A DNA stretch of 64,000 nucleotides, from assembly GCA_020465985.1 (NCBI GenBank), contig JAANYP010002319.1:362006-426005 (forward strand). Reading direction: 5' to 3'. Each line of letters opens with the position of its first letter. Position 1 is the first letter of the stretch. Shown here one piece after another: positions 48,321-60,154 of the stretch. A program made the translations under genes and the position numbers. The notes beneath the pieces were generated by a model, which saw only the letters and a program-made list of their open reading frames with translations, was not told the origin of the DNA and searched no databases. The stretch is from Centrapalus pauciflorus (Eukaryota; Streptophyta; Magnoliopsida; Asterales; Asteraceae).

Positions 48321-50748
48321 TGTAACATCCGGCATTGAACCAGGTTAGCAACAACGACCTAATTAGCATTTAATAGTCAAATTATAGCCTAATCAATAGT
48401 CATTAGAACTTAATCAAATGATTAACAAGGCTTATTAGAAAATTCAACTCAATTAGAATCAAATTCATCGATGCGATGAATCGGGAAATCAATTAATCCG
48501 ATCAATTTACGATATGAGGGATTAATTCAACTAAGTACATAATTAAATTATGATTAGTAACACTAATCATACACTAATACAATTACTTAACATTAATTAT
48601 GCAAGACTAAAACAATTCATTAAAACAATGCATTCAAAAGTATTTTTGAATTTACAAGAAAAGGGAAATACAAGAATACATTCTAAATACATATATACAA
48701 AAAAAAAAGGAAAATACACATAATTATGGCCTAGAGGCCGGCCACCCATAGGAAGGACACAAGGACTATGAGAAATAAATTTTTTACTCAAACTCCATAA
48801 CCCTTTCAACATCAAATCTTCCAATACCACTCCCCTTTCATTTCAATGGTGATCTTACACTCTACCTCCACTCTTTGAAAGACCAACTTTTTCCCTATAA
48901 ATAGAGATCACTTCCATTCATTTTCCTCACACCTTCAAAGTCTAAAACTCTCTTTTCTCTTCTCTTGGTCCGGCCACAAAGCACACACACAACACCTCAA
49001 AAATCTTTTTGTTCTTCAAGTGTTCAAGGAGAATTTCTTGTGCAACTCTTTCAAGATCAAGTCTTCTACTCATTTTCATTCCTCTAACACATCAAAGTAA
49101 GTAAATACTAGCTTATATCATCTTATATTTATGTTTATATAAGTCTTGCATAATATATATAATCACCTACAACAACAAGTTTCATAAAAACTCAAGTTTA
49201 TAAGTTTCTAGTTGTTATTTTTAAGTTGTTTCTTTAAATGTGTTTATGAATATATGAACACATTATAAGCATGTTAATATTATGAAAACATGTGTTATAT
49301 ATGTGGTTTTATAACTATTATGGCTTTTAAACAAGTTGTCTTTAAATAAACAACAAGAATCATAAGTTGTTTTAAATTTATAAACTACGGAATTTCGGCA
49401 GAATATTTGTATCGACTTTGAAAAATCATAACTAATTCATAACTCAACGAAATGAGTTGATTCTTGTCTCAAAAGTTAGATCTATGTCTTAACTATAGAT
49501 CTGCAATTTTTCATAATTTATTTTGAAGTTTAAGACCTCCAGAAATTATTTGAGAAACCGAAAGTTTGACAGCTCAAAAATGGCCAACATAGCGTTTTTA
49601 ACGAGATTTTTCACCAACCTAAACAACTCGAAAAATGGCCGTTCTTGATTCTAAAAATCCTTTGTATATAGTAGTTTAATGTCCTAGAAAACCAAAGTCT
49701 AAAACATTTTGGAGCTTGGTCAAAAACAGCCTCAAAGTAGGCCGAAAAACCTCCGAAAAAGCTGGAAAATTATATATATATAAACTTGACGTTTTAAGCA
49801 AATCTTATTTATAAACTTGTAATGTTGGGTGATTTAAGACATAAAAATCTATAAATATACATATTATCATATATTAGTGATATTAAGTCCTTATCATCAT
49901 TTAGGACTCGGTTAAACACCTCCGGTTTCATCACCCATCAAACAACGCACTTTTGCATTTTTGCGCGTCGTTTTGCCATCACAAGTTCGGTGAGTCTTCA
50001 TAGCCCCTATTTTTCACTATCTATTGGGGTGGAAATACATGCACTGTTTTTCATATGGACATCAAAACTGTTTATTTCTTATATGTATTACATGTTCGGA
50101 TTCCATCAGCCCTTATATCATGAACCGTTAATTGCATTTATTTGTAAGCGCGAGTATATTGTGGATAGATCTATTGGGAGTCATGTCCCCCATTCGTGTT
50201 AGCTCGGTTCGGCTAACAGCGAGTGCATATATATTCAACACACGGTATTACGTATGGGAATACTGCACAGGGCAAACTCATTCTAATTAAGCTTCGGTTG
50301 CATGGTGGTTTATGTAATACATACACGGAATTTATGATTTTATAAATTCAACTCATCTGATAATGTCCATACAACTGGTCTTTTCGCGTAAACCTATGAG
50401 CTCACCAACAATTTTTGTTGACGTATTTTAGCATGTATTTTCAGGTAATTAAGGCAAGTATGCCTTCAGAAGTAACCACTTTCAAGCTTCCGCACTTAAG
50501 GAGTCGCATTTTTTTTTCAAACCGTCGGAGATTTATTTGCATTATTTTGGATAATTTAATTATGTATTCAAATCTCTGTACCTTGCGAACTACTCTTTAT
50601 TATTTACGGGTTATGTAAAACGTTTCTACCTTTTAAGGTTATATCGATGTATGTTTAAAAACTTCCATATAGTGGTCGTTCATTATGATTATGGTCACGC
50701 TTCCGCGACGTCACGCTTCGTTGCCAATCGGGGTAGCGGGGTGTGACA
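48321..50748 (+). repeat. 3' LTR of E
   Basis: The 2,428-bp copy of 41922-44344 differs by a CAA insertion, a T insertion and about six substitutions, several clustered near 50652-50667. CATAA follows. Confidence 0.95.
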
Positions 50749-50753
50749 CATAA

Positions 50754-51416
50754 TCACTTGCATCGCACATGATCTCAAATGGTTGAGACCAATCCGGAGA
50801 TTGCAGAATTGGCACTTCGGTTAATTTTGATTTAAGCTTCTCAAATGCTTTCATACGAGCATCATCAAAATTAAACTCCATATCTTTTGAAAGAAGATTG
50901 CATAACGGTCTTGAGATCTCACTGAAATTTTTAATGAATCGCCGATAAAAACCAGCGTGGCCTAAGAATGATCTTATTCCTTTAACGTTGGTAGGGGGTG
51001 GAAGTGAGGAAATTAATTGAACTTTTGCTTTATCTATCTCCATTCCTCTCTCGGATACAATGTGGCCTAGGACTACCCCTTCCTTTACCATAAAATGGCT
51101 TTTCTCCCAACTTAATACTAAGTTGGTTTCAGTGCATCTTTTTAGGACTTTTTCTAAATGTGCCAAACAATCTTCAAATGTTTTATCAAATATGGAGAAA
51201 TCGTCCATAAATATTTCTAGAGAACCACCCACCATATCTGAAAAGATAGCCATCATACATCGCTGAAATGTGTTGGGTGCGTTACATAGTCCAAACAGCA
51301 TCCTTAGGTAGGCAAAGGTGCCATAGGGACAAGTAAATGTGGTTTTCTCTTGATCCTCTGGATGGATTGGGATTTGATTGTAACCAGAATATCCATCAAG
51401 GAAACAGTAAAACTTC
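50754..51416 (-). pseudogene. Reverse transcriptase of element D, cut at both ends
   Basis: A clean open frame with RT motifs: YCFLDGYSGYNQI, FGLCNAPNTFQRCM, the catalytic FMDDFS, LGHIVSERGME and AGFYRRFIKNFS. It ends at CDASDY, where E is inserted. Upstream, F truncates it before the palm's first part. It is intact over the visible 220 residues. Confidence 0.92.
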
Positions 51417-51981
51417 TGTTGTAAGGTCTGCTCTCTACGTATCTTATCTTGACGTGACACCTTCCAACGAGTGCGGAATCCTCGTTAGTGGCTTGACAGA
51501 AAGACCACACACACCGAAACACGGAGACTAGCACGGTGATAGACGAACAACGGATCGTCCTGACACGATGATTCTCTCCACACGAAACTCTCTGATTGCT
51601 AGCAAGTTCGAGATCGCCCTTTTGCTTAATCACTCTGAAAATCTGCAAAAGTCTTATAATTAATCGAATTATGCCCTGAATTATACTGTCCAGTTCGAGT
51701 TTGTCTAGGACAAGTTCGAACTTGGCCCAAGGCCTTTTTCAAACTTGTCCTCTTTACAAATTCGAACCTGACTTCAAACTTATGTTTGAACTTATCTTTG
51801 AACTTTATGTTTGAACTTATTGTAATACATTACCCAAAGTTCAAACATACAAACAATCAATATCAAACACATATAATCAAACATATGTCAAACGCTTGTT
51901 AATATTCAATAGCAAGTAAATTGACTTACACAAAATGCTATCTATACTTAGACTGCTATCGTCACACAGGATGTACTAACA
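51417..51981 (-). repeat. 3' LTR of F
   Basis: The minus strand starts TGTTAGTACATCC directly after GTCAAGGGGGAGTC and ends TTACAACA at about 51417 (or TTACA at 51420). Length is about 565 bp. It carries TTCGAA dyads, including the perfect 14-bp palindrome CAAGTTCGAACTTG at 51711-51724. Confidence 0.75.
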
Positions 51982-51992
51982 GACTCCCCCTT
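51982..51992 (-). other. Polypurine tract of F
   Basis: AGGGGGAGTC lies directly upstream of the LTR on the minus strand. Confidence 0.85.
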
Positions 51993-52022
51993 GACGATAG
52001 CTTCTAACTATTTACATTTTGT

Positions 52023-55020
52023 CTAACTATTATGCTTATTTAAAATACTACCAGCATAAAGTCCCTGTTCAACGCAAACCTTGACCACATTCTGATACTT
52101 TTTGGCTTCTGACTCCATATGTGCATCACAAGAGATTTTATGGACATGAAGTATATGTAGATCATCTTTGGACAAGTTGACCAGGTGCAATGGATCGTAC
52201 ACTCTCAGAATCACTTTTTCTTCGAGGTCTTCCGTCACTGCTTCACCTATCTCACTTTCAACATACCACCAGTTGAGGTTTCCCAACACATCTTGAGGCA
52301 TAGGCTTCAGAGGAACTTTCCTTAAGCATCTAACTGGCTTGTAATGTATTTTCATCCACGGCCTTCCAGTTAGAGGATCAATCCGTGTATGGTCCATAAC
52401 TCTTTTGCCTATTCGTGGGTTTAGCCTTTCAAACTTCCTAGACCTCCCTTCCCTTCTGATAATCTTGGCAATTATTTCAGCATAGGGATTGTCTTCGATG
52501 TTAACGAGCTCTTTCCATGCTACGGCCTTTATCTCAACTTTAGGCAGTGAATTGAAGTCCTTCAATCTTCTCTTCAGATATTGTAGGCCATCCTTTCTCT
52601 TAATGATAAAAAGCTGCAGTTCTCGATCAAAGAACCAGCTAAGAATGCTCCCGGACAGCTTTCCAGCACTAGGCACATTCATCTTTTCCTTTAATGACAC
52701 AGCCTTCTTCTCTGACCTGAACCACAACTTTTTCTGTTCTTCAGCAGTCAGCTCCCTATCAGGCTCTTCAACTTCTGATTCAACATTTAAAGCGGCTTTA
52801 AATGCTTCGATGTCAATCATATTTTGTTCTGCCATCGTATACATATCAGTGATAGGTTGTTGCTGAATAACAATTTCATCAGCTTCATCTTCCTCATCAC
52901 CTGATACCTCATCATCAGATTTCTATTCAGGTATGTCTTCTGGAACGAACTCACCTTCTTCTAAATCTTCCATCTCGTCCTCAAAGTCAAACAATGTTTC
53001 TTCCTCTTCTATGTTCATCAGAGCTTCTATTATTTCACTCTCCATGGCCTTAGAAGATTCACCTTCAGCTCTTTCCATTGAAGACTGACTTGGCTCCCCC
53101 TGAACTGATGCTCGCTGAGCAATCGGAAAATATGCTAGCTCACCTTCTTTTCTTGCCTTGGGATCATTGCCGTAATCATCTTCTCTCCTTATCACTTCAG
53201 CTTCTTTGCAGCTTGTCTCCCCCTGAGCTTGAAGATTTTTCAGTAACTACTCCAGGAGGGACTTCATTGATTTAATCTCAGAAGCTAGATCAGTAACAGT
53301 TGTTTTCAGTTCTGCATTCTCCTGATCAAGTCTGGCGTTATGCGCTTGAAGTTCGTTGACTGCTTTGGTAAGCTGGAAGATTTGGACTGTTTGGAAATCC
53401 ACTTTGCTCCTCAGCTCTGTAAAACGCTGATTTTCAGTGAATGTGGACGATGCGGATGGAACGGATGTAATTGGTGATGGCGTGATGGATGGTTGAACAG
53501 CAGGATTTCAGGCTCTGGAGCAGAAGCGGATGAAGCTCCTTTCATAAAACGATGTCGCTTCACCTTCTGCCTAGGGACGAGAGGAGTTGGATCTTCTGCC
53601 TCAAAATCAGAATCATTATTATCTGATTCTCTAGCCACTCTCTTTCCTTCCTCTCTTGTACTGACGACGATTCTGGATCCATATCTGCCAATTCGGACTG
53701 ATGGATCAACTCGCTCTATCTCTACTTCCTGTACTTCTACTTCTTCCACTTCTTCCGACTCAGACTCAAAGGTGGTCATAGCTTGACCTTCTACCTCAGC
53801 CTGTGCTTCTGCTTCATCTCCTAGGACCTCAAAGTCCATTTCATCACCCTGTTGTGGCTGATATACATCTATGTCTTTAAAAAGATCATTGAAATCAGGT
53901 GGAGGCTCCAAAATGTTACCAATTAGCTCAGCGACAATATCTTGTTGTGCCTGAGTACCATGTGCCCAAATTTCCTCTAGAGTCTCTACTCGAGGATCAA
54001 CTTCTGGGGCCACACCTGAAGGACCCGCAGTGTCCGACGATGGACCTGCTGTCGATGATTCTTGTATTCTACTTGAAGATGGCCTGGATGCCTGAGTTTG
54101 ACTCGTTGTAGCTCTTTGTCTCCTTCTTGGTTGTGGTGGAGGTCGTTGTTGTTGCTGAGGCTGTTGCGGAGGCTGTTGTTGTATTGGCTGCGGCTGAGGC
54201 CCTTCTCCAGCCCAGTTCTCCCATTCTGGGGCCACAAAATCTGGATCTACCACTGCACCAAAGAGAGGTGCATCAAGTGGTCTGACCTGCTCAGCCCTGC
54301 GGGCATTGTGCGACTGGCAGTCAGCATAAATTCGTTTATCTATAACTGCCACACTTTGAATATCTGGAAGTTGTGGCAGATTTGGCAAAAAATGACGGAT
54401 CAGCATCATCACAAAGCACGGATACATCAAAAATCTTTCGCGCGCTGGAGCCGTTATCTGATGTACAAACTCCGCAAAGAACATTCTGAATAGCTAAAGC
54501 TCTTATTATACACCAAAGCAATCATAGCCGACTGCATCTTGGATACTCTATAGTCAAATCCCGCCTTTTTCGGTGCAAAGCACACCATAATCACATGCGC
54601 CAAGTACCTCCACTGGCCTATCAAACCACTTTTCATATAAGAAGCTTTAGCGATATCAAGTCCATAACCCATGCGCAGGAAGGCTGCTTGCCTTATGTTC
54701 ACCGTGAAATCAATTGGCCCTGCCTCTTGTTCTACGGACCCTAGCTGTAAAACTCGACGAAGCATATCCGCGGAGAAAACAATCGGCTGCCCTCCCACTC
54801 TCGTCCTCAAAACTGTTGGCGTCACGGTACAGTCAACCTGTAAGTGCTCCCAAAACTGTCTTACATACGGTAATATTATCTGCACATTATGGGATAGTGC
54901 ATACGAAACCCTGGAGTGTGCCAAAAACTCCACCATCTGCCTAAAGGCCTGAGCTTCGGGAAGCTCCCTATCTAGCGATATTACCATGTTATGCTTTTGG
55001 AAAAATGCCCTTTCACCCAT
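52023..55020 (-). pseudogene. Env-like ORF of element F
   Basis: ATG at 55020 opens MGERAFFQKHN, and the conserved N-terminal domain runs to about 54480 (VRQFWEHLQVD, LRRVLQLG). A one-step shift near 54490 leads to 54484-53510 (MYPCFVMMLIRHFLP), then a Gln/Pro/Arg-rich and an acidic stretch. A second shift near 53510 leads to a coiled coil (53440-53250, QTVQIFQLTKAVNELQ), a stop near 53253, an acidic segment, a stop at 52923 and a basic C-terminal domain (52844-52023). The layout matches the env-like ORF of A but is far better preserved: four lesions over 1,000 codons. Function unknown. Confidence 0.8.
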
Positions 55021-57038
55021 ATCTGCACATTAAACAATAACATATATTAGAAGTGAAAAATAAAAATGAAACTTGTTTAATTTCGAATTTGTCTTATTTT
55101 GAACTTACATAAGTCCAAAATCCAACATATTCGAATTTCTACAAGTTTTGAATGATTTTATAAAAGCATTAGAATATAATAACATATTCGAAGGATACAT
55201 ATTCGAATTTGACTAAATTCGAATTTGTTGAAAGATACGAATTTTCTGACAAGTTCGAACATGATGAACATGTTCGAAGTCGGTCACTTTCAAATACAAA
55301 TCCATGATTTTAACCCCATTAGACCTAGAAAATAGTATTAACTAGTCCCATTTGGTCCTAATCTAAGATTTATATAAGTTATTTGAAGTTTTACCGGTTG
55401 AAACTTGTGATTTTGAATCACAAAGTTTAAACCCTTAAAACTTCAAAATTAGTCGATTTTTTGCTATAATTTAGAATACCTAAACCTTGTATAATCTTGA
55501 TGTTTATACCTAGATTTGTAAGTAGATTCGAACACAAAGGAACAAAACTTCGAGAAATAGTGTAAAATTCGAAAACGGTAAACTCGAGAACAAGTTCGAA
55601 ATCGCAGTGGGCAAGTTCGAATATAGAGAATCGAAGGTAGGTGACATAAATGAGTCACTGTTGACCTTTATATACTAACAATATTCGAACTTGTACTTAA
55701 ATTTGAATTTTCTGACAGTTTCGAATGTTAATTCGACTTTGTCTGGAATTTGAATTTAAGTGAAAATTTTGAAAATCTTTGAATAAAATTCAACTTTTCC
55801 AACTTTTTCACCTTTTCGTGTAACGGAACAAACTTTGCAAAATTATTCACACTAAGCGATAGATTTTCATGCAATGGTTGTTTATTCAACTAAAAATGCA
55901 TCCTTAGTAACTTTGACCTTTTTCCTACTTAGAATAAACTAAAATAAAATAAAATAAATAAAAAAAATTTTAAATAAAATTTAAATTTAAACTTAAGCTA
56001 CTCAAAAATATTTTTAAACTGTACAACCTATACTAACAGAATATTTTTTGCGAGAAAGTCAAAGAAATGTTCAATCAGAAAGCGGTGTCAAATAAGCACT
56101 TTCAGTATTGCACTCTCACACTTAGGAATTTTTGATTCCTTGATTGTTTGTCGTGACACACATCTCTAGGCGATTGTTGGTATGATTTTCCCTTTAAACA
56201 TGTTACACTTTGGAATATCCCGTGGCCTTTTTATTTATCAAGAAACTACCTTACGTGTCTCAGACTTAGACGTACTTTTATGATCAAGGCATACACACAA
56301 CGATTATAACTTTTCGGTATTGCAAATTTTCTTTAAAAGGCAAACGTCGGACACAGTTCTGTATTTACATACAACAGAGTGTCTTAGTTTGTCTTAAAGT
56401 ATATTTAAAGCTAGCAAGACAGCGGTGACAGGTCTGTACTTACGTACAACAAAGTGACTTATCTTGCTAACTCGAGTCGAGCCAGAGGCACAGGTCTGTA
56501 CTTACGTACAACACAGTGACTTGTTTTGACTCTCAAATTACTATTATGATTTTTCTATTCTTTTCTTTTCTTTAAGATGTATCTGATGTTGCTATACATC
56601 CCCCTGGAAAATTTGCATACCTCATTTAGAATCATTGTCTGTATGTCTCTAACATAAAAATTAAGACCCTTTGGTCATATATCTAAGTTAGTTACACATA
56701 TGACTTTTTCTTGAATATTTTATTAGCTTTGAGATTTTCTTTGTGCATTATGCCTACCAACACATCAATCTAGAAAATGTATATCACTTAGAGTTTTAGG
56801 TGCATTATATGTGAAAGTTTAACACTTAGAGATTGTATCGACTGTGCTAATTTTCGTCACTTTGAACCTATGTATCTAAGACTTAACTCATTTTCTAATA
56901 TTCTCTCTTTTTTTTTTTTTTTTTTTTTATCTTTTTATGGTTTTCTCTCTTTTTTCTTTTGTTTTTCAAAAATAAGAATAAGTTAATAAAATAACCTACT
57001 AACTTACTATAAAAGGAAAGAAATTCTACTTAGCTACT
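55021..57038 (-). other. Spacer upstream of the F env-like ORF
   Basis: No ORF. From 55080 to 55760 there are many TTCGAA or TTCGAAT words, including a hairpin with 10-bp arms and a 5-base loop at 55254-55278. Bases 56331-56530 hold a three-copy hairpin module described separately. A T-rich run lies at 56908-56930. The right edge (57034-57038, CTACT) is the target duplication of G. Confidence 0.65.
56331..56530 (-). other. Three-copy structured-RNA candidate with GUAA-loop hairpins
   Basis: A core of about 34 bp occurs three times (near 56351, 56427 and 56489). At its centre is TGTATTTACATACA (56360-56373) in one copy and TGTACTTACGTACA (56435-56448, 56497-56510) in the others. On the transcribed minus strand each folds as a 5-bp stem with a GUAA (GNRA-class) loop, and the closing pair changes from C-G to U-A with pairing kept. 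Each core lies between further complementary arms whose sequences differ between copies. Confidence 0.6.
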
Positions 57039-58342
57039 TGTAACACCCGAGTTACCTCAAACAGTTCACGTCATAAAAGTACATTTCATTAAGTAATAAA
57101 TATTACTATTGTCTGATACCACAGGTCCACATACCTGATTCAAAAAGCTACAAGATACTTAATTACAAAATATGTATTAAAGATATTATGGTGGTCTAAT
57201 CTAGCTTCTAAAATCTTCAATCAGAGTGCGGAAGATTGAACAAGCTACCCGAGACCGCAATAATCAGCACAATATAGGCATCAACAATAAGTTCAAAAGT
57301 CTGCAATCCTCCAGTATCAAAGTTCACTTAGCTTGGGACGAACTACCTGCTATAACCTTGGCCTTATCAGTTTTTCCTGTAAAGAGAGTTTTCATGACAG
57401 AGTAAGCTAACATTGCTTAGTGAGTTAACAGAGTGCCATTAGTTACCACACATATATAACATACTATCAGTTCATGCCGGTAAGTCAACACGTCAGAGAC
57501 GGCAATGTTTTGGGAGTCAACCCAATCTGCATTCCCATGTGTAAGGCCGAAGCCCTACGGGAAGTATATGGAAACAAGTCAGATAGGAAAGGAATCTGCA
57601 GAATTCCTTCCTGTGAATGGAGATCTCGCATTCGGTCCGATCAGTTTATGCAGTATGCAGAGGCAAATGTATCAACAATCAAGTAAGCAGTAAACATGAT
57701 AAGTATTTACAAAAATGTAAAAGTGTACATGCAATCCAAGGCATTTCAGATATCTAGCTTTAATAATGTCAAAAGTAAGTCTCTATGATACAATAAAGTA
57801 TTCAAGAAACATGCAGCAATAACAAAAGTTTCCATACAGTTCAGTAACATTCACCAAATAGTATCGCAACATATGCAAGTAATTAATGAAATCTGTCACT
57901 CACAGTAGTCCTTAGACAGTTAGTGCTTAACGAATTAAGCCGTCCAATTTACTCTGTCAAATCGGCTGGTTCCTGCAATTCAGTTTCAAGTCTGGTATAT
58001 CAATGTCACGTTTGTAACATGATCTATATAACCCTAGTTATATAATCAGGTTATTGTCATATCTTGTTGTCGAGTCTGTGATAGTTCCTAGCGTCCCAGA
58101 GTGAGTCTATTATTATCATTGATCAATTAAGTCAACAGAAACTCCCTCAGGTCCATACCAGGGTATATCCTAGAGTTCTTTTCAGATTACTACGGTTCCT
58201 ATAATTACAGTAATATGGCCTTGAAACAAAGCCAACCATATTACTAGCAAGGTGAATCGTGACATACAATTTTTCTAAGGGTTTATACAAGGTCTGTTAA
58301 TTTAGTTGAGCATGAAATAGTTATGGATCTTGAAACTTGTGA
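57039..58342 (-). repeat. Partial 3' LTR of G
   Basis: It matches 60155-61459 of the right LTR, from TGTAACACCC to the shared ACTTGTGA. At 58342 it passes directly into gag sequence. The 1,219 bp corresponding to 61460-62678 are absent. Confidence 0.93.
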
Positions 58343-59808
58343 AAGGATCTTGGTTGATTCCTCGGAGCTGAAGAACCCTTGCCTGATTGCTGGGGTGAAG
58401 ATGCAGGCGGAGGAACAAATCGGGGCCGAGTACAGTCTTTAGCATGGTGCCCCAAAGTGATGCAATTACGACAAGCCTCACTGCGCTTGGGACATTCTGA
58501 CCTATCATGACCATTCTGTCTACAGCAGTAGCACTTAACGAACGCAGGATCACATTTTCCTTCATGAATTTGCTTGCAGCGAGGACAAGCAGGCTTTGGC
58601 GCTGAGGACACAGCATATGATTTAGCCTTTTTAGAAGACTGATTATCCCCCTTCCTTGATCTTTCATTCTTCTTTTCCACTCTCTCCTTCCCCGATTTCT
58701 CAGATTTTTCCTTCTTACTAGATTTAGCAATAAAAGGACATGCTCGCTCAGGATAGATTTCAAGCTCACCTACCCTAGCAATTTCAACCGCCTCTATATA
58801 ACTTCTCGGTCTACCAGACTTCACAAACTTCCGAATTTCTCTATCCAGACCATCCACAAATAGATCCCTTCGTCTTTCATCAGTATCGACAGGGTGATCA
58901 GATAATAGCGAGAGCCTGGTAAATTCCAGCTCATAATCTGTTACGGACCTTGTACCTTGCTGAAAAGATAGCAGAGTTTTCTCTATTTGGCGTTTAACAT
59001 CCTGGGGGCAGTATTTCTCCTTCAGATGAATTTTAAATTTATCCCAAGTAATGGATTTCTCCATTGCATCAGACATGGAATTTGTAATTGACTTCCACCA
59101 TCGCCCAGCTTCATCTTCTAACATCCCCGTTGCAAACGTGACCTTGTCTTCTTCATTACACTTAGAGAGTTTAAATGCTTTCTCCACATTAGCAACCCAG
59201 TCCATAGCTTTTACAGGATCCGATGACCCAGCAAACGTACGAGCTCCACATTTCTTAAAATCAACAAATGTACACTCTCGTCCCACCTTAACGTGATGGT
59301 AAGAGGAATCAGTCTCGCTTTCATCAGAGGACACATGCCTATGTTTCCTCTTTCGGTCTTTCTTCGGTTTTGCTAACATCTCTTCCCTATGTTTCAGTTC
59401 CAGCTCTTGTAACTTAAGTCCTCGTAACCTAAGTTCTTCCTCATGGCGCTTAAAGTCTATTTCGTGCTGGGTTTCCTCATCAGTTTGCACAACCGCCTTA
59501 CCCTTAGTAAGTAAGTCCTTAATTTCTTTAAAACGGTTTTCAACCGCCATATCAGTCTGCAGTCGATTCCTATCCATCATAAGTTGCATTTGCCTACGAT
59601 TATCCTCGTTCAACTTATGAACGAGATCAATTAATTGACCCTGCTGAGGAGGCACAGGCGTAGCAGTACTGCTTGAGTCATTAGCAGTATTTTCAGGGTC
59701 AGTGCCTAAGTCTTCTACATGAACAGACTCCTTATGTTGATCAGCCGCAGCATCAGCAGCTTTACCAACAGTTGAGGTACCAGCAACAATCGGATTCTTA
59801 TCAGCCAT
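58321..59808 (-). CDS. Gag of G, open, C-terminus fused to LTR sequence
   Basis: This 495-codon frame is uninterrupted. The N-terminal 170 residues are polar with a long charged helix (about residues 110-150, rich in Glu, Arg and Leu) and a basic KKDRKRKHR stretch. The capsid domain spans about residues 180-355 (AMDWVANVEKAF, GRWWKSITNSM, KEKYCPQDVKRQ). A Lys/Glu/Ser-rich linker follows, then CCHC knuckles CYCCRQNGHDRSEC and CRNCITLGHHAKDC near 425 and 445. The last few codons and the stop lie in the LTR remnant, so the natural C-terminus and the protease are lost. It should still make a nearly normal nucleocapsid protein if transcribed. Confidence 0.9.
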   Translation of the reverse strand: MADKNPIVAGTSTVGKAADAAADQHKESVHVEDLGTDPENTANDSSSTATPVPPQQGQLIDLVHKLNEDNRRQMQLMMDRNRLQTDMAVENRFKEIKDLLTKGKAVVQTDEETQHEIDFKRHEEELRLRGLKLQELELKHREEMLAKPKKDRKRKHRHVSSDESETDSSYHHVKVGRECTFVDFKKCGARTFAGSSDPVKAMDWVANVEKAFKLSKCNEEDKVTFATGMLEDEAGRWWKSITNSMSDAMEKSITWDKFKIHLKEKYCPQDVKRQIEKTLLSFQQGTRSVTDYELEFTRLSLLSDHPVDTDERRRDLFVDGLDREIRKFVKSGRPRSYIEAVEIARVGELEIYPERACPFIAKSSKKEKSEKSGKERVEKKNERSRKGDNQSSKKAKSYAVSSAPKPACPRCKQIHEGKCDPAFVKCYCCRQNGHDRSECPKRSEACRNCITLGHHAKDCTRPRFVPPPASSPQQSGKGSSAPRNQPRSFHKFQDP

Positions 59809-60138
59809 TGGCTGAAAATATAAATGGAATAACTATTATTTCCTGATTCAAATAAACACAATTCGTATCATAATGCCTACGTCAGATAATCACATCTAAT
59901 TACATTATTAAGAAAGCAGCCAGTCAGGCTGACACCAAGTCAAGTCAGTATCAAGCAGACAGTCCTTCCCCCGTCCTATCAGTCATCAATTTCCTATCTT
60001 AGGTCAAGTTGTGTGGGTAGTCCTTTACTAATTAGGTTACCCTAGGCCTCGGTGACTTGTTCGGGAATTCAGAGTCACATAGTCCATACCATACCAGTAG
60101 TTTAAGTATCGGGTGGCCAATCCGATGATTAAACTGCT
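59809..60138 (-). other. Leader of G between PBS and gag
   Basis: A 330-base non-coding leader, the place where a packaging signal would be expected. I see no distinctive motif. Confidence 0.6.
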
Positions 60139-60150
60139 GCTCTGATACCA
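60139..60150 (-). other. Primer-binding site of G
   Basis: TGGTATCAGAGC on the minus strand is an exact match to the initiator tRNA-Met site, four bases from the LTR. Confidence 0.93.
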
Positions 60151-60154
60151 ACTT

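Larger units (their letters stand above)
41922..50748 (+). mobile_element. Element E: recently moved Ty3 element with ruined coding region
   Basis: The element is 8,827 bp, with CATAA at 41917-41921 and 50749-50753. LTRs of 2,423 and 2,428 bp begin TGTAACATCC and end GTGTGACA. The PBS and PPT are intact. Hand comparison finds about 8 differences between the LTRs. The 4-kb interior still shows protease, RT, RNase H and integrase in Ty3 order, but with many stops and no usable frame. It interrupts D pol between residues of the conserved CDASDYAVGA motif. Confidence 0.95.

Noticed and set aside
57474..57693. Plus ORFs of 62-70 codons in the G LTR
   Set aside because: The right LTR copy breaks these frames with single-base differences, so they are not conserved.
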